Positions 45,677 through 55,586 of a stretch of 64,000 bases of DNA are shown here, piece after piece. Numbering within the stretch: position 1 is the first letter of the stretch; each line of letters begins with the position of its first letter. The translations under genes were made by a program, and so were the position numbers. Origin of the DNA: JACCVL01 sp963695375 (GTDB lineage: Bacteria > Actinomycetota > Actinomycetes > Propionibacteriales > Nocardioidaceae); NCBI GenBank assembly GCA_963695375.1, contig OY968767.1, forward strand, positions 2,806,482 through 2,870,481, read 5' to 3'. The notes under the pieces are model-generated. The model was not told where the DNA came from, ran no database searches, and saw only the letters and a list, made by a program, of their open reading frames with translations.

Positions 45677-46260
45677 AGTTGCTCCAGCAGCCAGGCGGAC
45701 AGCTCTCGGCCGCGCTCGGCCTCGACCCAGCGGGCTGCGTGCAGGACCTGGCTGACCGCCTGTGCGGAGACACCGAGCGCCTGCGCGGCCGCGACCTGAC
45801 TGCCCGCCGCGCGCACCATGTCGACCACCTGCCACCCCCGTCCGGTCCGGCGGTCCTGTACCGCCAGCAGCATCCACAGCGCGGCCTCCGCCCGCTGGGC
45901 AGCGTACGGCGCACGCTCACCCGCCACGGCCAGCCTCGCCGGTGACCGTTTGGCCCGCTCGACCGCCTCGCGGGCGGCGGTGAAGGCGCTGCCGCGAGCG
46001 GCGCGGGTGCTGGCCGGCAGCGGCTGCTCCACCTCGCCGGAGCCGACACCGACGGTCCATCCGCCGAGCCGGGAGGCGATCTCCACGGCGTCCAGCACCG
46101 AGCCGGCCTCCGGGACCACCAGCTGCACCTCGTCACCCACCGTGCGCTCCGCGCCCAGGACCGGCCGCACCCCGGGAGCGGCCCGCAGCGCCGCCAGCAG
46201 CTCCGGGACCCGGTCGGCACCTCGGCGGCTGCCGCGCTGGTCGATGGTGAGCACGAACAC
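45673..46260 (-). CDS. SatD-like protein with C-terminal helix-turn-helix
   Basis: About 195 residues from a GTG at 46260 (46254 is also possible); AGGAGG lies just upstream. The N-terminus VFVLTIDQRGSRRGADRVPE resembles SatD proteins, and the C-terminal AAAQALGVSAQAVSQVLHAA reads as a helix-turn-helix. It probably regulates its own divergent promoter region. Confidence 0.75.
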   Translation of the reverse strand: MFVLTIDQRGSRRGADRVPELLAALRAAPGVRPVLGAERTVGDEVQLVVPEAGSVLDAVEIASRLGGWTVGVGSGEVEQPLPASTRAARGSAFTAAREAVERAKRSPARLAVAGERAPYAAQRAEAALWMLLAVQDRRTGRGWQVVDMVRAAGSQVAAAQALGVSAQAVSQVLHAARWVEAERGRELSAWLLEQL

Positions 46261-46271
46261 GACTCCTCCTG

Positions 46272-46289
46272 TCAAGCACGGATGCTTGA
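46272..46289. promoter_or_regulatory. Operator candidate 1 (TCAAG-N8-CTTGA)
   Basis: TCAAGCACGGATGCTTGA: a seven-base inverted repeat around CGGA, just upstream of the SatD-like gene. Confidence 0.6.
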
Positions 46290-46299
46290 ATATCGTAGA

Positions 46300-46317
46300 T
46301 CAAGTCTGGAGTCTTGA
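46300..46317. promoter_or_regulatory. Operator candidate 2 (TCAAG-N8-CTTGA)
   Basis: TCAAGTCTGGAGTCTTGA has the same half sites and spacer length as the first site, 28 bp away. Confidence 0.6.
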
Positions 46318-46382
46318 GTAGTGCGGGGGTGCTCGGCGACCCCACGGTGGCGGTCACTGCGGACGTCGTCAATGCTGGACCC

Positions 46383-47276
46383 ATGTCCCGCCCGCCGCTG
46401 TCCGTCTCCGGCGTGCGCGACCGGCTCGGCGCGGCGCTGTTCGAGCGGGTGGCCGGGTCCGACGGGCCCGCTGCCCGGGACCGGATCCACCTGTCCCGCG
46501 GTCCGCGGTGGTTCGACGTGGACGCCCCGATCCGCCGGGTGCACGGCGACGCGTCGATGTTCGTCGGCGGGCTGCGGGCCCTGCTGCTGCAGTCACTGCA
46601 CCCGCTGGCGATGGCCGCGGTGGCCGGTCACTCCGGCTACCGCGGCGACCCCTGGGGGCGGTTGCAACGCACGAGCACCTTCCTCGCGGTGACGACGTTC
46701 GGCACCGCGGCGGACGCCGAGCAGGCGGTGGCGCGGGTGCGAGCCGTCCACGACACCGTCCGCGGGCGCACCGAGGACGGGGTTCCGTACGCCGCCGGGG
46801 ACCCGCACCTGCTGCGGTGGGTGCACGTGGCCGAGGTGGACAGCTTCCTGCGCGCGCACCAGGTCTACGGGTCGCGCCCGCTCGACGCCGCCGGCTGCGA
46901 CCGCTACGTCGCGGAGACGGCGCGGGTCGCCGAGGCGCTCGGCGTCACGGACCCACCGCGGGACCGGTCCGAGCTGGCCGCCTCGCTGGCCGGCTACCGA
47001 CCCGAGCTGCGCGGCACGCCCGCAGCCCGCTCCGCCGCCCGGTTCATCCTGCTCCGGCCGCCGGTCCCGGCCGCCGCCCGGCTCGGCTACGGCGCGCTCT
47101 GCGCCGCCGCGGTGGGCCTGATGCCGTGGTGGACCAGGTGGCCGCTGCGGCTGCCGTACCTCCCGCTGGCCGAGGCCACCGTGGTGCGGGCGGCGGGATA
47201 CGGCCTCACCGGCGGCATCCGCTGGGTCATGTCCCCGCCCCCGTCGACGGTGTCGCCGGAGCCCGCACCACGTTGA
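46383..47276 (+). CDS. Oxygenase MpaB-like / DUF2236 protein
   Basis: About 297 residues. The heme-oxygenase-like DUF2236 core appears as LLQSLHPLAMAAVAGHSGY, GDPWGRLQRTSTFLAVTTFG and HLLRWVHVAEVDSFL, with His residues suited to binding a metal. Related MpaB/latex-clearing proteins oxidise lipids or polymers, but the substrate here is unknown. The 3' end overlaps the convergent dehydrogenase by 50 nt. Confidence 0.87.
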   Translation: MSRPPLSVSGVRDRLGAALFERVAGSDGPAARDRIHLSRGPRWFDVDAPIRRVHGDASMFVGGLRALLLQSLHPLAMAAVAGHSGYRGDPWGRLQRTSTFLAVTTFGTAADAEQAVARVRAVHDTVRGRTEDGVPYAAGDPHLLRWVHVAEVDSFLRAHQVYGSRPLDAAGCDRYVAETARVAEALGVTDPPRDRSELAASLAGYRPELRGTPAARSAARFILLRPPVPAAARLGYGALCAAAVGLMPWWTRWPLRLPYLPLAEATVVRAAGYGLTGGIRWVMSPPPSTVSPEPAPR

Positions 47277-48192
47277 GCAGCGGCTCCCCCGCCGCGAACC
47301 GGACGAGCTGGTCGCGCAGCAGGGCGCGCACCCTCGGGCGCATCGCGGTCGTCGCCCCGCCGACATGCGGGCTGATCAACACCCCGGGTGCCGTCCACAG
47401 CGGGTGGTCGACCGGCAGCGGCTCGGGGTCGGTGACGTCGAGGGCGGCCAGGAGTCGGCCGGACCGGACCTCCGCGAGCAGGGCGTCGGTGTCCACGACC
47501 GGACCGCGGGCGACGTTGACCAGCACGGCACCGTCCCGCATCCGGGCCAGGAAGTCCGCCCCGACCAGGCCGCGGGTTGCCTCGCTGAGCGGGACGAGCA
47601 GCACGACGGCGTCCGCCTGCGGCAGCAGGTCCGGCAGGGCGTCGAGGCCGTGCACCTCCCGACCGGCGCTGTCGGTGCGGGCCCGGCGCGCCACGCGGAG
47701 CACCCGGCACTCGAACGGGTCCAGCCGGCGCTCGACGGCCTCGCCGATGCTGCCGTGCCCGAGGACCAGCACCGTGTGGTCGGCCAGCGCGCGCCGCACA
47801 CCATAGGCCCAGCGCCGCTCCGACTGGGCCCGGACGAACTCCGGCACCCCGCGCAGCGTGGCGAGCAGCAGGGTGAGCGCGAGCTCGGCCGTGGAGGCGT
47901 CGTGCACGCCGCGGGCGTTGCACAGCACCACGCCCTCGGGCACGTGCGGGGCGATCGAGTCCACCCCGGCGGTCTGGGTCTGGACGACCTGGAGGGCCGA
48001 CATGGCCGGCAGCACCGCGGCGAGGTCGACCGGGGTGTCGTAGGCCGGCACGTAGAAGGCGACGTCCGCGAGATCGGCCCGCGACTGCACGCCGTCCTGT
48101 CCGGGGTCGACCCGCTCGACGCGGAGCCGGCCCGGCAGCTCGCCCAGCTCCGCGGGGTCGAGCGGCGTCCATACCAGCAACCGGTCCGTCAT
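47227..48192 (-). CDS. D-isomer 2-hydroxyacid dehydrogenase
   Basis: 321 residues from the ATG at 48192 (MTDRLLVWTPLDP). The NAD loop is VLVLGHGSIGEAV, and the catalytic region includes NVARGPVVD, DVTDPEPLPVDHPLW and SPHVGGAT. Glyoxylate/hydroxypyruvate reductase activity is possible; the substrate is not fixed. Confidence 0.9.
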   Translation of the reverse strand: MTDRLLVWTPLDPAELGELPGRLRVERVDPGQDGVQSRADLADVAFYVPAYDTPVDLAAVLPAMSALQVVQTQTAGVDSIAPHVPEGVVLCNARGVHDASTAELALTLLLATLRGVPEFVRAQSERRWAYGVRRALADHTVLVLGHGSIGEAVERRLDPFECRVLRVARRARTDSAGREVHGLDALPDLLPQADAVVLLVPLSEATRGLVGADFLARMRDGAVLVNVARGPVVDTDALLAEVRSGRLLAALDVTDPEPLPVDHPLWTAPGVLISPHVGGATTAMRPRVRALLRDQLVRFAAGEPLLNVVRAPATPSTGAGT

Positions 48193-48244
48193 GGCCGGGA
48201 CCCTATGCCGCCTGCTCCGGTCGCGTGACAGCATGCGCGCCACC

Positions 48245-49168
48245 ATGTCCCTGCGCTACTTCGACGTCGTCAGCGGCGACGGCACCCGGCTGCGGGCCTG
48301 GACCAACGACGACCGGCGCAGCGAGCGTCGCCGCAGCCGGGCCGGAGCCACCGCCCCGACGGTGCTGCTGTGCAACGGGCTCGGCACCAACCCGTACGCC
48401 TGGCCCGGCCTGCTCCGGGACGACTGCGACGTGCGGGTGGTGTCGTGGAACCACCGCGGGATCGGCGGCAGCGACCGGCCGGCCGACGAGTCCCGGGTCG
48501 GCGTGGACGCCTTCGTCGAGGACGCCCTCGCCGTGCTCGACACGGTCGGTCTCGACAGCGCCGTCGCCGCCGGCTGGAGCCTCGGGGTGAACACGTCCTT
48601 CGAGCTCGCCGCCCGGCACCCGCACCGGGTCAGCGGGTTGTTCGCCGTGGCCGGCACTCCCGGCGGCACGTTCTCGACCATGCTCGGCCCGCTCCGGGTC
48701 CCGCAGCCGCTGCGGCACCCGCTGATGGCGGGCCTCGCCTACTCCGCCCGGGCCACGGGTGCGGTCTTCAGCCCGGTCACCACCCGGCTGCCCTGGACCC
48801 GGCTGACCGTCGGTGCCCTGCGCCACAGCGGTTTCATGTTCCCGGCCGCCGCGGCGGCCGACGTGCAGCTCGCCGTCACCGAGTTCATGACGACCGACGT
48901 GCAGTGGTACGCCCACCTCGCCGTCGCCGCCAGCAAGCACCGCCGGGTGCCGCTGTCCGGCATCCGGGTGCCGACCACGTTCGTCGCCGGGCGGACCGAC
49001 CTGCTCACCGCGCACAGCGCGATCGAGAGCGCCGCCGAGTGCATCCCGCAGGCCCGGCTGGTCACGGTCAAGGGCAGCCACTTCCTCCCGCTGGAGCAAC
49101 CCGCGCTGCTGCTCGACGAGCTGCGCGGGCTGCTGCGGCAGGTGCGGGCCGACAGAATGGCCCGGTGA
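48245..49168 (+). CDS. Alpha/beta-hydrolase
   Basis: 307 residues. The nucleophile elbow is GWSLG, the oxyanion region LLCNGLGTNPYAW, the acid FVAGRTDLLT and the His KGSHFLPLEQP. Substrate unknown. It overlaps the following PQQ-type gene by a GTGA. Confidence 0.88.
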   Translation: MSLRYFDVVSGDGTRLRAWTNDDRRSERRRSRAGATAPTVLLCNGLGTNPYAWPGLLRDDCDVRVVSWNHRGIGGSDRPADESRVGVDAFVEDALAVLDTVGLDSAVAAGWSLGVNTSFELAARHPHRVSGLFAVAGTPGGTFSTMLGPLRVPQPLRHPLMAGLAYSARATGAVFSPVTTRLPWTRLTVGALRHSGFMFPAAAAADVQLAVTEFMTTDVQWYAHLAVAASKHRRVPLSGIRVPTTFVAGRTDLLTAHSAIESAAECIPQARLVTVKGSHFLPLEQPALLLDELRGLLRQVRADRMAR

Positions 49169-50290
49169 GACGACCGAGCACCCTTGCCATTGCCGTGACC
49201 GCGGGCCTCCTGGTGCTGGCCGGCTGCTCGGACGAGTCGACCCCGGCCAGCGACCCGGCCCCGAGCACGGCGGGGACGTCGGAGCCGGCGCCCACGGACC
49301 CGCCCGCGGACCTGCCGACCCCTCGCGTCACCGGAACGGTCGCCGAGGGCCTGACCAGCCCGTGGGGTCTCGCCTTCCTCCCGGACGGGACCGCACTGGT
49401 GTCGGAGCGGGACACCGGCCTGGTCAAGCGCGTCGACGACCGAGGCCGGGTCAGCGTGGCCGGCGAGGTGCCGGGCGTCGACTTCTCGTCCGAGGAGGGC
49501 GGGCTGCTCGGCCTTGCGGTCGGGCCACCCGGCGCGAACCAGCCGTACGTCTACGCCTACCTGTCCACCGCCGGCGACAACCGGGTGGTCCGGATGCCGT
49601 ACCGCGACGGAGCCCTCGGCACTCCCCAGGTCGTGCTGAGCGGCATCCCGGTCTCGGCCTTCCACAACGGAGGCCGGGTCGAGTTCGGCCCGGACGGCCT
49701 GCTCTACGTCTCGACCGGGGATGCGACGGAGGAGGCGAACGCGGTCGACCCCGACTCCCTCGGCGGCAAGATCCTGCGGGTGACCCCGACCGGCGAGCCG
49801 GCCCCCGGCAACCCCACCGCCGGCTCGCCGGTCTGGAGCCTCGGGCACCGCAACGTGCAGGGGCTGGCCTGGACCGGCGCGGGGCAGCCTGTGGGCCTCG
49901 GAGTTCGGCCAGGACACCTGGGACGAGCTCAACCTCGTCGAGCCGGGCCAGGACTACGGCTGGCCGGCGCACGAGGGCATCGCCGACGTCGCCGGGGTGA
50001 CCGACCCGGCGGTGCAGTGGCGCCCGGACGACGCGTCGCCGTCCGGTGTGGCCTACGCCGACGGGGCGGTGTGGGTGGCCGCCCTCGCCGGGGAGCGGCT
50101 GTGGCGGGTGCCGGTGTCCGACGGCGAGGTCACCGGCGAGCCCGAGGCGTTCCTCACCGGGACGCTGGGTCGGCTGCGCACGGTCGTGGCCGCACCGGAC
50201 GGGTCGCTGTGGCTGATGACCTCGAACACCGACGGGCGGGGCGAGCCGCGGTCCGGTGACGACCGGATCCTCCGGCTGACTCTCGACTGA
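49165..50290 (+). CDS. PQQ-dependent sugar dehydrogenase-like lipoprotein, frame broken
   Basis: Glucose/sorbosone dehydrogenase-type beta-propeller. The GTG start gives a signal with lipobox LVLAGCSDES, then SPWGLAFLPDGTALVSERDTG and NGGRVEFGPDGLLYVSTGDA. Near 49,888 the frame changes; the rest (ASEFGQDTWDELNLVEPGQ onward to LRLTLD) is open in another frame. Deleting one base from CAGCCTGTGG joins them. Probably a sequencing or assembly indel. Confidence 0.87.
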
Positions 50291-50325
50291 CCCGCCGCTG
50301 TCCCTGAGCGGGGACGGCCGGCGGG

Positions 50326-51811
50326 TCAGCCGAGCCGCTCGAGCACCAGCTCGCGAACCCGGGCGGCGTCCGCCTGCCCGCGCATCTCCTTCATCACCGC
50401 GCCGATCAGCGCCCCGGCCGCGGCGACCTTGCCGTCGCGCACCTTGGCGGCCACGTCGGGGTGCGCCTCGATCGCACGGTCGACCGCACCGGCCAGCGCG
50501 TCGGTGTCATCGACCAGCTCCAGGCCGCGAGCCGCCACCACCTCGGTCGGCGAGCCCTCGCCGGCGAGCACCCCCTCCAGCACGTCCCGCGCCAGCCGGT
50601 CGTTGACCCGTCCCGCGTCCACCAGCTGCTGCAGCTCGGCGACCTGTGCGGGGGTCACCGGCAGCTCCTCCAACCCGATCCCGCGGGCATTCGCCGAGCG
50701 CGCCAGCACCGACAACCACCACTTGCGCGCCGCCTGCGGGGCCGCACCCGCGGCGACGGTGGCCTCCACCAGGCTGAGCGCACCGGCGCCGACGGTGTCG
50801 CGCATCTCCAGCTCGCTGAAGCCCCAGTCGGCGGCCAGCCGGGCCCGCGCGCACCGCCGGCGGCTCGGGCAGCGTCCCGCGCAGCGTCTCGACCCACTCC
50901 GCCGACGGCGCCAGGGGCACCAGGTCCGGCTCCGGGAAGTACCGGTAGTCCTCGGCCTCCTCCTTGCTCCGGCCGGGCGTGGTCACCCCGGTGTCCTCGT
51001 GCCAGTGCCGCGTCTCCTGGGTGACCCGGCCGCCGGCCAGCAGCACCTCCGCCTGCCGGCAGATCTCGTGCCGGACGGCCCGCTCCACCGAGCGCAGCGA
51101 GTTGACGTTCTTGGTCTCCGTGCGCGTGCCCAGCGCCTCCTGGCCGCGCGGGCGCAGGCTGACGTTGGCGTCGCAGCGCAGCGAACCCTGCTCCATCCGG
51201 ACGTCGGAGACGCCCAGGCCCAGCAACAGCTCGCGCAGGTGCGCGACGTAGGCCCGCGCCACCTCGGGGGCCCGGCCGTCCGGCCCGACCACCGGGCGGG
51301 TCACGATCTCGACCAGCGGGATCCCCGCCCGGTTGTAGTCGACCAGCGAGTGGCTCGCGCCGTGGATCCGGCCGGTGGCGCCACCGACGTGCAGCGACTT
51401 GCCGGTGTCCTCCTCCATGTGCGCCCGCTCGATCTCGATGCGCACGGTGTCGCCACCGTCGAGCAGCACGTCGGTGTGCCCGTCGACGGCGATCGGCTCG
51501 TCGTACTGCGAGGTCTGGAAGTTCTTGGGCATGTCCGGGTAGAAGTAGTTCTTCCGGGCGAAGCGGCACCAGGGCACGATCCGGCAGTTCAGGGCCAGCC
51601 CGATCCGGATGGCCGACTCGACGGCCGTCCCGTTGACCACCGGCAGCGAGCCCGGCAGCCCCAGGCAGGTCGGGCAGACCTGCGTGTTCGGTTCGGCGCC
51701 GAAGACCGTGGCGCAGCCGCAGAACATCTTCGAAGCGGTGCCCAGCTCGACGTGCACCTCGAGGCCGATCACCGGCTCGAAGGACCGCAGCGCCTCGTCG
51801 TAGGAGATCAC
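50326..51811 (-). CDS. gatB: Asp/Glu-tRNA amidotransferase subunit B, frame broken
   Basis: Subunit B of the GatCAB amidotransferase. N-terminal part from GTG at 51811 (ISYDEALRSFEPVIGLEVHV), with HVELGTASKMFCGC, CPTCLGLPG and the kinase block. The C-terminal YqeY-type tail (RDTVGAGALSLVEAT onward) is in another frame; the break is near 50,845 at a GCGCGGGCCC run. The whole protein would have about 495 residues. Confidence 0.92.
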
Positions 51812-53340
51812 GCGGGCACCGTCCCGGTCGCGGATACGGCGGGTGCGCGGTCGAGCAGCGGGCTCCCCCAGCGGTCCAGCAGCAACGTCTCCAGCGCGCC
51901 GCCGACCCGGTACAGCCGGTCGTCGGCGGTGGCCGGCGCCAGCACCTGGAAGCCGGCCGGCAGCCCGTCCTCGTCGGCCAGGCCGCAGGGAACCGAAAGA
52001 CCGGGGACGCCGGCCAGGTTGGCGGGGATGGTGGCGATGTCGTTGAGGTACATCGCCAACGGGTCGGCGAGCTTCTCCCCGAGCCGGAACGCGGTCGTCG
52101 GCGCCGTCGGGGAGACCAGGACGTCGACGTGCTCGAACGCCTGGGCGAAGTCGGCGGCGATCAGCGTGCGGACCTTCTGCGCCGAGCCGTAATAGGCGTC
52201 GTAGTAGCCCGAGGACAGCGCGTAGGTGCCGAGGATGATGCGCCGCTTGGCCTCCGCGCCGAAACCGGCCGCCCGGGTCGCGAGCATCACCTCCTCCGCG
52301 CTGGGGTCGCCCTCCGGGCCGGCCGGCGCGTCCGGCACCACCCGCAGGCCGTAGCGCATCGCGTCGAAGCGGGCCAGGTTGCTGCTGGCCTCGCTGGGCA
52401 GGATCAGGTAGTAGGCGGCCAGCCCGTAGGAGAAGTGCGGGCAGGAGACCTCCACCACCTCCGCGCCGGCGTCCGACAGCAGCCCGACGGCCTCGTCGAA
52501 GCGAGCGCGGACGCCGGCCTGGTAGCCCTCGCCACCCAGCTCGCGCACCACGCCCACGCGCAGTCCCCGGACGTGGGCGTCGCGAACGGCGTCCACCAGG
52601 GCCGGCACCGGCGCGTCGATGCTGGTGGAGTCGAGCCGGTCGTGCCCGCCGATGAGCTCGTGCAGCATCGCGGCGTCCAGCACGGTGCGGGTCACCGGTC
52701 CGGCCTGGTCCAGGCTGCTCGCCAGCGCCACCAGCCCGTAGCGGGACACGCCGCCGTAGGTCGGCTTCACACCGACCGTGCCGGTCACCGCGGCCGGCTG
52801 CCGGATGGACCCTCCGGTGTCGGTGCCGATCGCGAGCGGTGCCTGGAAGGACGCCACCGCCGCCGCGGAGCCACCCCGGACCCCCGGGGGTCCGACCGAG
52901 GTCCCAGGGGTTGTGCGTGGGCCCGAACGCCGAGTGCTCGGTCGAGCTGCCCATCGCGAACTCGTCCATGTTGGTCTTGCCGAGCAGCGGCAGCCCCGCT
53001 GCCCGCAGCCGCGTCACCAGCGTCGCGTCGTACGGCGGGATCCAGCCCTCCAGCAGCCTCGACCCGGCGGTCGTCGGGACTCCCGGGTGGTCACGACGTC
53101 CTTGACCGCCACCGGCACCCCGGCCAGCGGGTGCAGCGCCGCACCCGCCTCCCGGCGCCGGTCCACCTCGGCCGCCGCCGCCAGCGCTCCCTCGGCGTCC
53201 ACGTGCAGGAAGGCGTGCACCGCGGGGTCGACGGCGGCGATCCGGTCCAGGTGCGCGGTCGTGACCTCGACCGCCGACACCTCCCCGGCGGTCAGCGCGG
53301 CGGCCAGGTCGGCGGCCGAGCGGGAGGTCAGCGCGCTCAC
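51808..53340 (-). CDS. gatA: Asp/Glu-tRNA amidotransferase subunit A, frame broken
   Basis: Amidase subunit that releases ammonia from glutamine. Start GTG at 53340 (SALTSRSAADLAAALTAGE), with the catalytic Lys in VAVKDVVTT, then after breaks LGKTNMDEFAMGSSTEHS and TDTGGSIRQPAAVTGTVG holding the Ser-cisSer. Three one-base losses in G runs near 53,090 and twice near 52,885 restore the whole frame, including GRTPGGSGGGS. Overlaps gatC and gatB by GTGA. Confidence 0.92.
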
Positions 53341-53639
53341 GCCTCCTCCCCCAGGATGCGGGGCACGCTGAACCGCTGCTGCTCGACCGCGGGGGCCGCG
53401 GCGAGCGCCTCCTCGGCGGTCAGGCTCTCCGTCACCTCGTCGGCGCGCAGGACGTTGGTCACCGGCAGCGGATGCGACGTCGGCGGGACGTCGGCGCCGG
53501 CGACCTCGCCCACCTTGGCGACCGACTCGACGATGACCTGGAGCTCGGGGGCCAGCAGGTCGAGCTCGTCCTCGTCGAGGGCGATCCGCGCCAGCCGCGC
53601 CAGCCGGGCGACCTCGTCGCGCGACAGCGACTCGGTCAC
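53337..53639 (-). CDS. gatC: Asp/Glu-tRNA amidotransferase subunit C
   Basis: 100 residues, TESLSRDEVARLARLARIAL to the end FSVPRILGEEA, typical GatC that holds GatA and GatB together. Starts at GTG 53639, overlapping the peptidase stop. Confidence 0.94.
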   Translation of the reverse strand: MTESLSRDEVARLARLARIALDEDELDLLAPELQVIVESVAKVGEVAGADVPPTSHPLPVTNVLRADEVTESLTAEEALAAAPAVEQQRFSVPRILGEEA

Positions 53640-55586
53640 CAGATCCGCACCCGCTCGTCCTCGGCGAGCCACATCCCGTCGCCCTCCTGCACCCCGAACG
53701 CCTCGTGGAACTCGTGGAGGTTGCGGACCACGTTGGCGCGGAACTCGGCCGGCGCGTGTGGGTCGATGGCCAGGCGGCGCAGGTTCTCCTCGGGCGGATC
53801 GCCTGCCGCCGCACCTGACCCCAGCCCAGGAACACCCGCTGGGCACCGGTGAAGCCGTCCAGCTCCGGCGGGTCCTGGCCCTCCAGGCTCAGCAGGTAGG
53901 CCTTGTAGGCGATGGCGATGCCGCCGAGGTCGCCGATGTTCTCGCCGACGGTGAGCGCGCCGTTGACCCGGTGGCCCTCGAGGCCGGCCGGCTCGAACGC
54001 GTCGTACTGCTCGATCAACGCCTGGGCCCGCCGGTCGAAGTTGCGTCGGTCCTCCGCGGTCCACCAGTCGCTCAGGGCGCCTTCGCCGTCGTAGCGGCTG
54101 CCCTGATCGTCGAAGCCGTGCCCGATCTCGTGGCCGATGACGGCGCCGATGCCGCCGAAGTTGACCGCGTCGTCGGCCTCCGGGTCGAAGAACGGCCAGC
54201 GCAGGATCGCAGCGGGGAAGACGATCTCGTTCATCCCCGGGTTGTAGTAGGCGTTCACCGTCTGCGGCGTCATGTGCCACTCGTCGCGGTCGATCGGTCC
54301 GCCGAGCTTGGCGAGGTTCCGGTCCGACTCGAACGCGGCGCCGCGGCGGGCGCTGCCGAGCAGGTCGGTCCGCTCGACGACGACCGCGGAGTAGTCCCGC
54401 CAGGTGGCGGGGTAGCCCACCTTGGGGGTGAAGCGGCGAGCTTGGCGAGGGCCTTCTCACGGGTCTCCGGGGACATCCAGTCCAGCGTCTCGATGTCTCG
54501 CCGGTACGCCTCGACCAGCCAGCCGACGAGCCGCTGCATCTGGGCCTTGTGGTCCGGCGGGAAGTGCTCCTCGACGTACAGCTGGCCGACCGCCTCGCCC
54601 ACGGTCGCCTCGACGACGTCGACCGCCCGCTTCCACCGCTCCCGCAGCTGCGGGATGCCGGACAGCCGGGTGCCGTAGAACGCGAAGCTGGCGTCCACGA
54701 ACCGCTCGGACAGGTACGCCGCGCAGGCGCGCACGTGGTGGAAGACCAACCAGGCCTGCCAGTCCGCCAGCGGGGTCTCGCGCAGCAACTTGCCGGCCGC
54801 CTCCAGCGCCTCGGGCTGGCGGACGACGACCTCGTCGAACGCGCCCTCGGGGGCATGCAGGCCCTCGAGCCACAGGTCCCAGTGCAGGCCGGGTGCGAGC
54901 GCCTCCAGCTCCGAGCGGCTGTGCCGGTTGTAGGTCTTCAGCGCGTCCCGGCTGGCCACGTTGGTCCAGTGCGCCGCGGCCAGGGCGGTCTCGAGCGCCA
55001 TCACCCGGGCGGCCGCACCGGAGGGGTCCGGCTCGTCGACGAGCCCGAGCATCCGGGACATGTGGCTCACGTAGTCGGCGCGGAGGTCGGCGTACTCGTC
55101 CTCGCGGTAGTACGCCTCGTCGGGGAGCCCGAGCCCGCCCTGGTTGAGCTTGACGACATAGCGGGTCGGGTCGCCGGGGTCGTTGTCGACGTACCAGCCG
55201 AGGATGCCCGGCGTCCCGTGCCGCTGCAGCCGGCCGAGCAGCTGGACCAGCTGGGCGGTGGAGGTCACCCCGCGGATGTCGGCGAGGTCGTCCGCCAGCG
55301 GCTCGGCGTCGCGCCGCTCGACCTCGGCGGCGTCCATGAAGGCCGCCCACAGGTCCCCGACCTTGCGCTGGACGGTGCCGCCGGCGGCGTCGGACGCCGC
55401 GGCCTGCTCGCACAACGCGCGCACGTCGATCTCCGCCTGGTCGCGCAGCTCGTGGAAGGCGCCGTGCACGGCCCGGTCGGCCGGGATCTCGGTGCTCTCC
55501 ATCCAGCGCGCGTTGACATGCGGGAACAGGTCGGCCTCCGGTCCGATCTCGTCGGACAGCGTGTCGACCTGGATTCCACTGTTCAT
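53636..55586 (-). CDS. M13-family metallopeptidase (neprilysin-like), frame broken
   Basis: Zinc endopeptidase with VIGHEIGHGFDDQG (HExxH) and VNGALTVGENIGDLGG (ENxxDxGG). About 650 residues in total. The frame breaks near 54,436 (LAKLAAFTPKVGY) and near 53,795 (RPEENLRRLAIDPHA); each is fixed by adding one base. No signal peptide is seen at the N-terminus. It lies between ligA and gatC, overlapping both by 4 nt, an unusual position. Confidence 0.9.
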
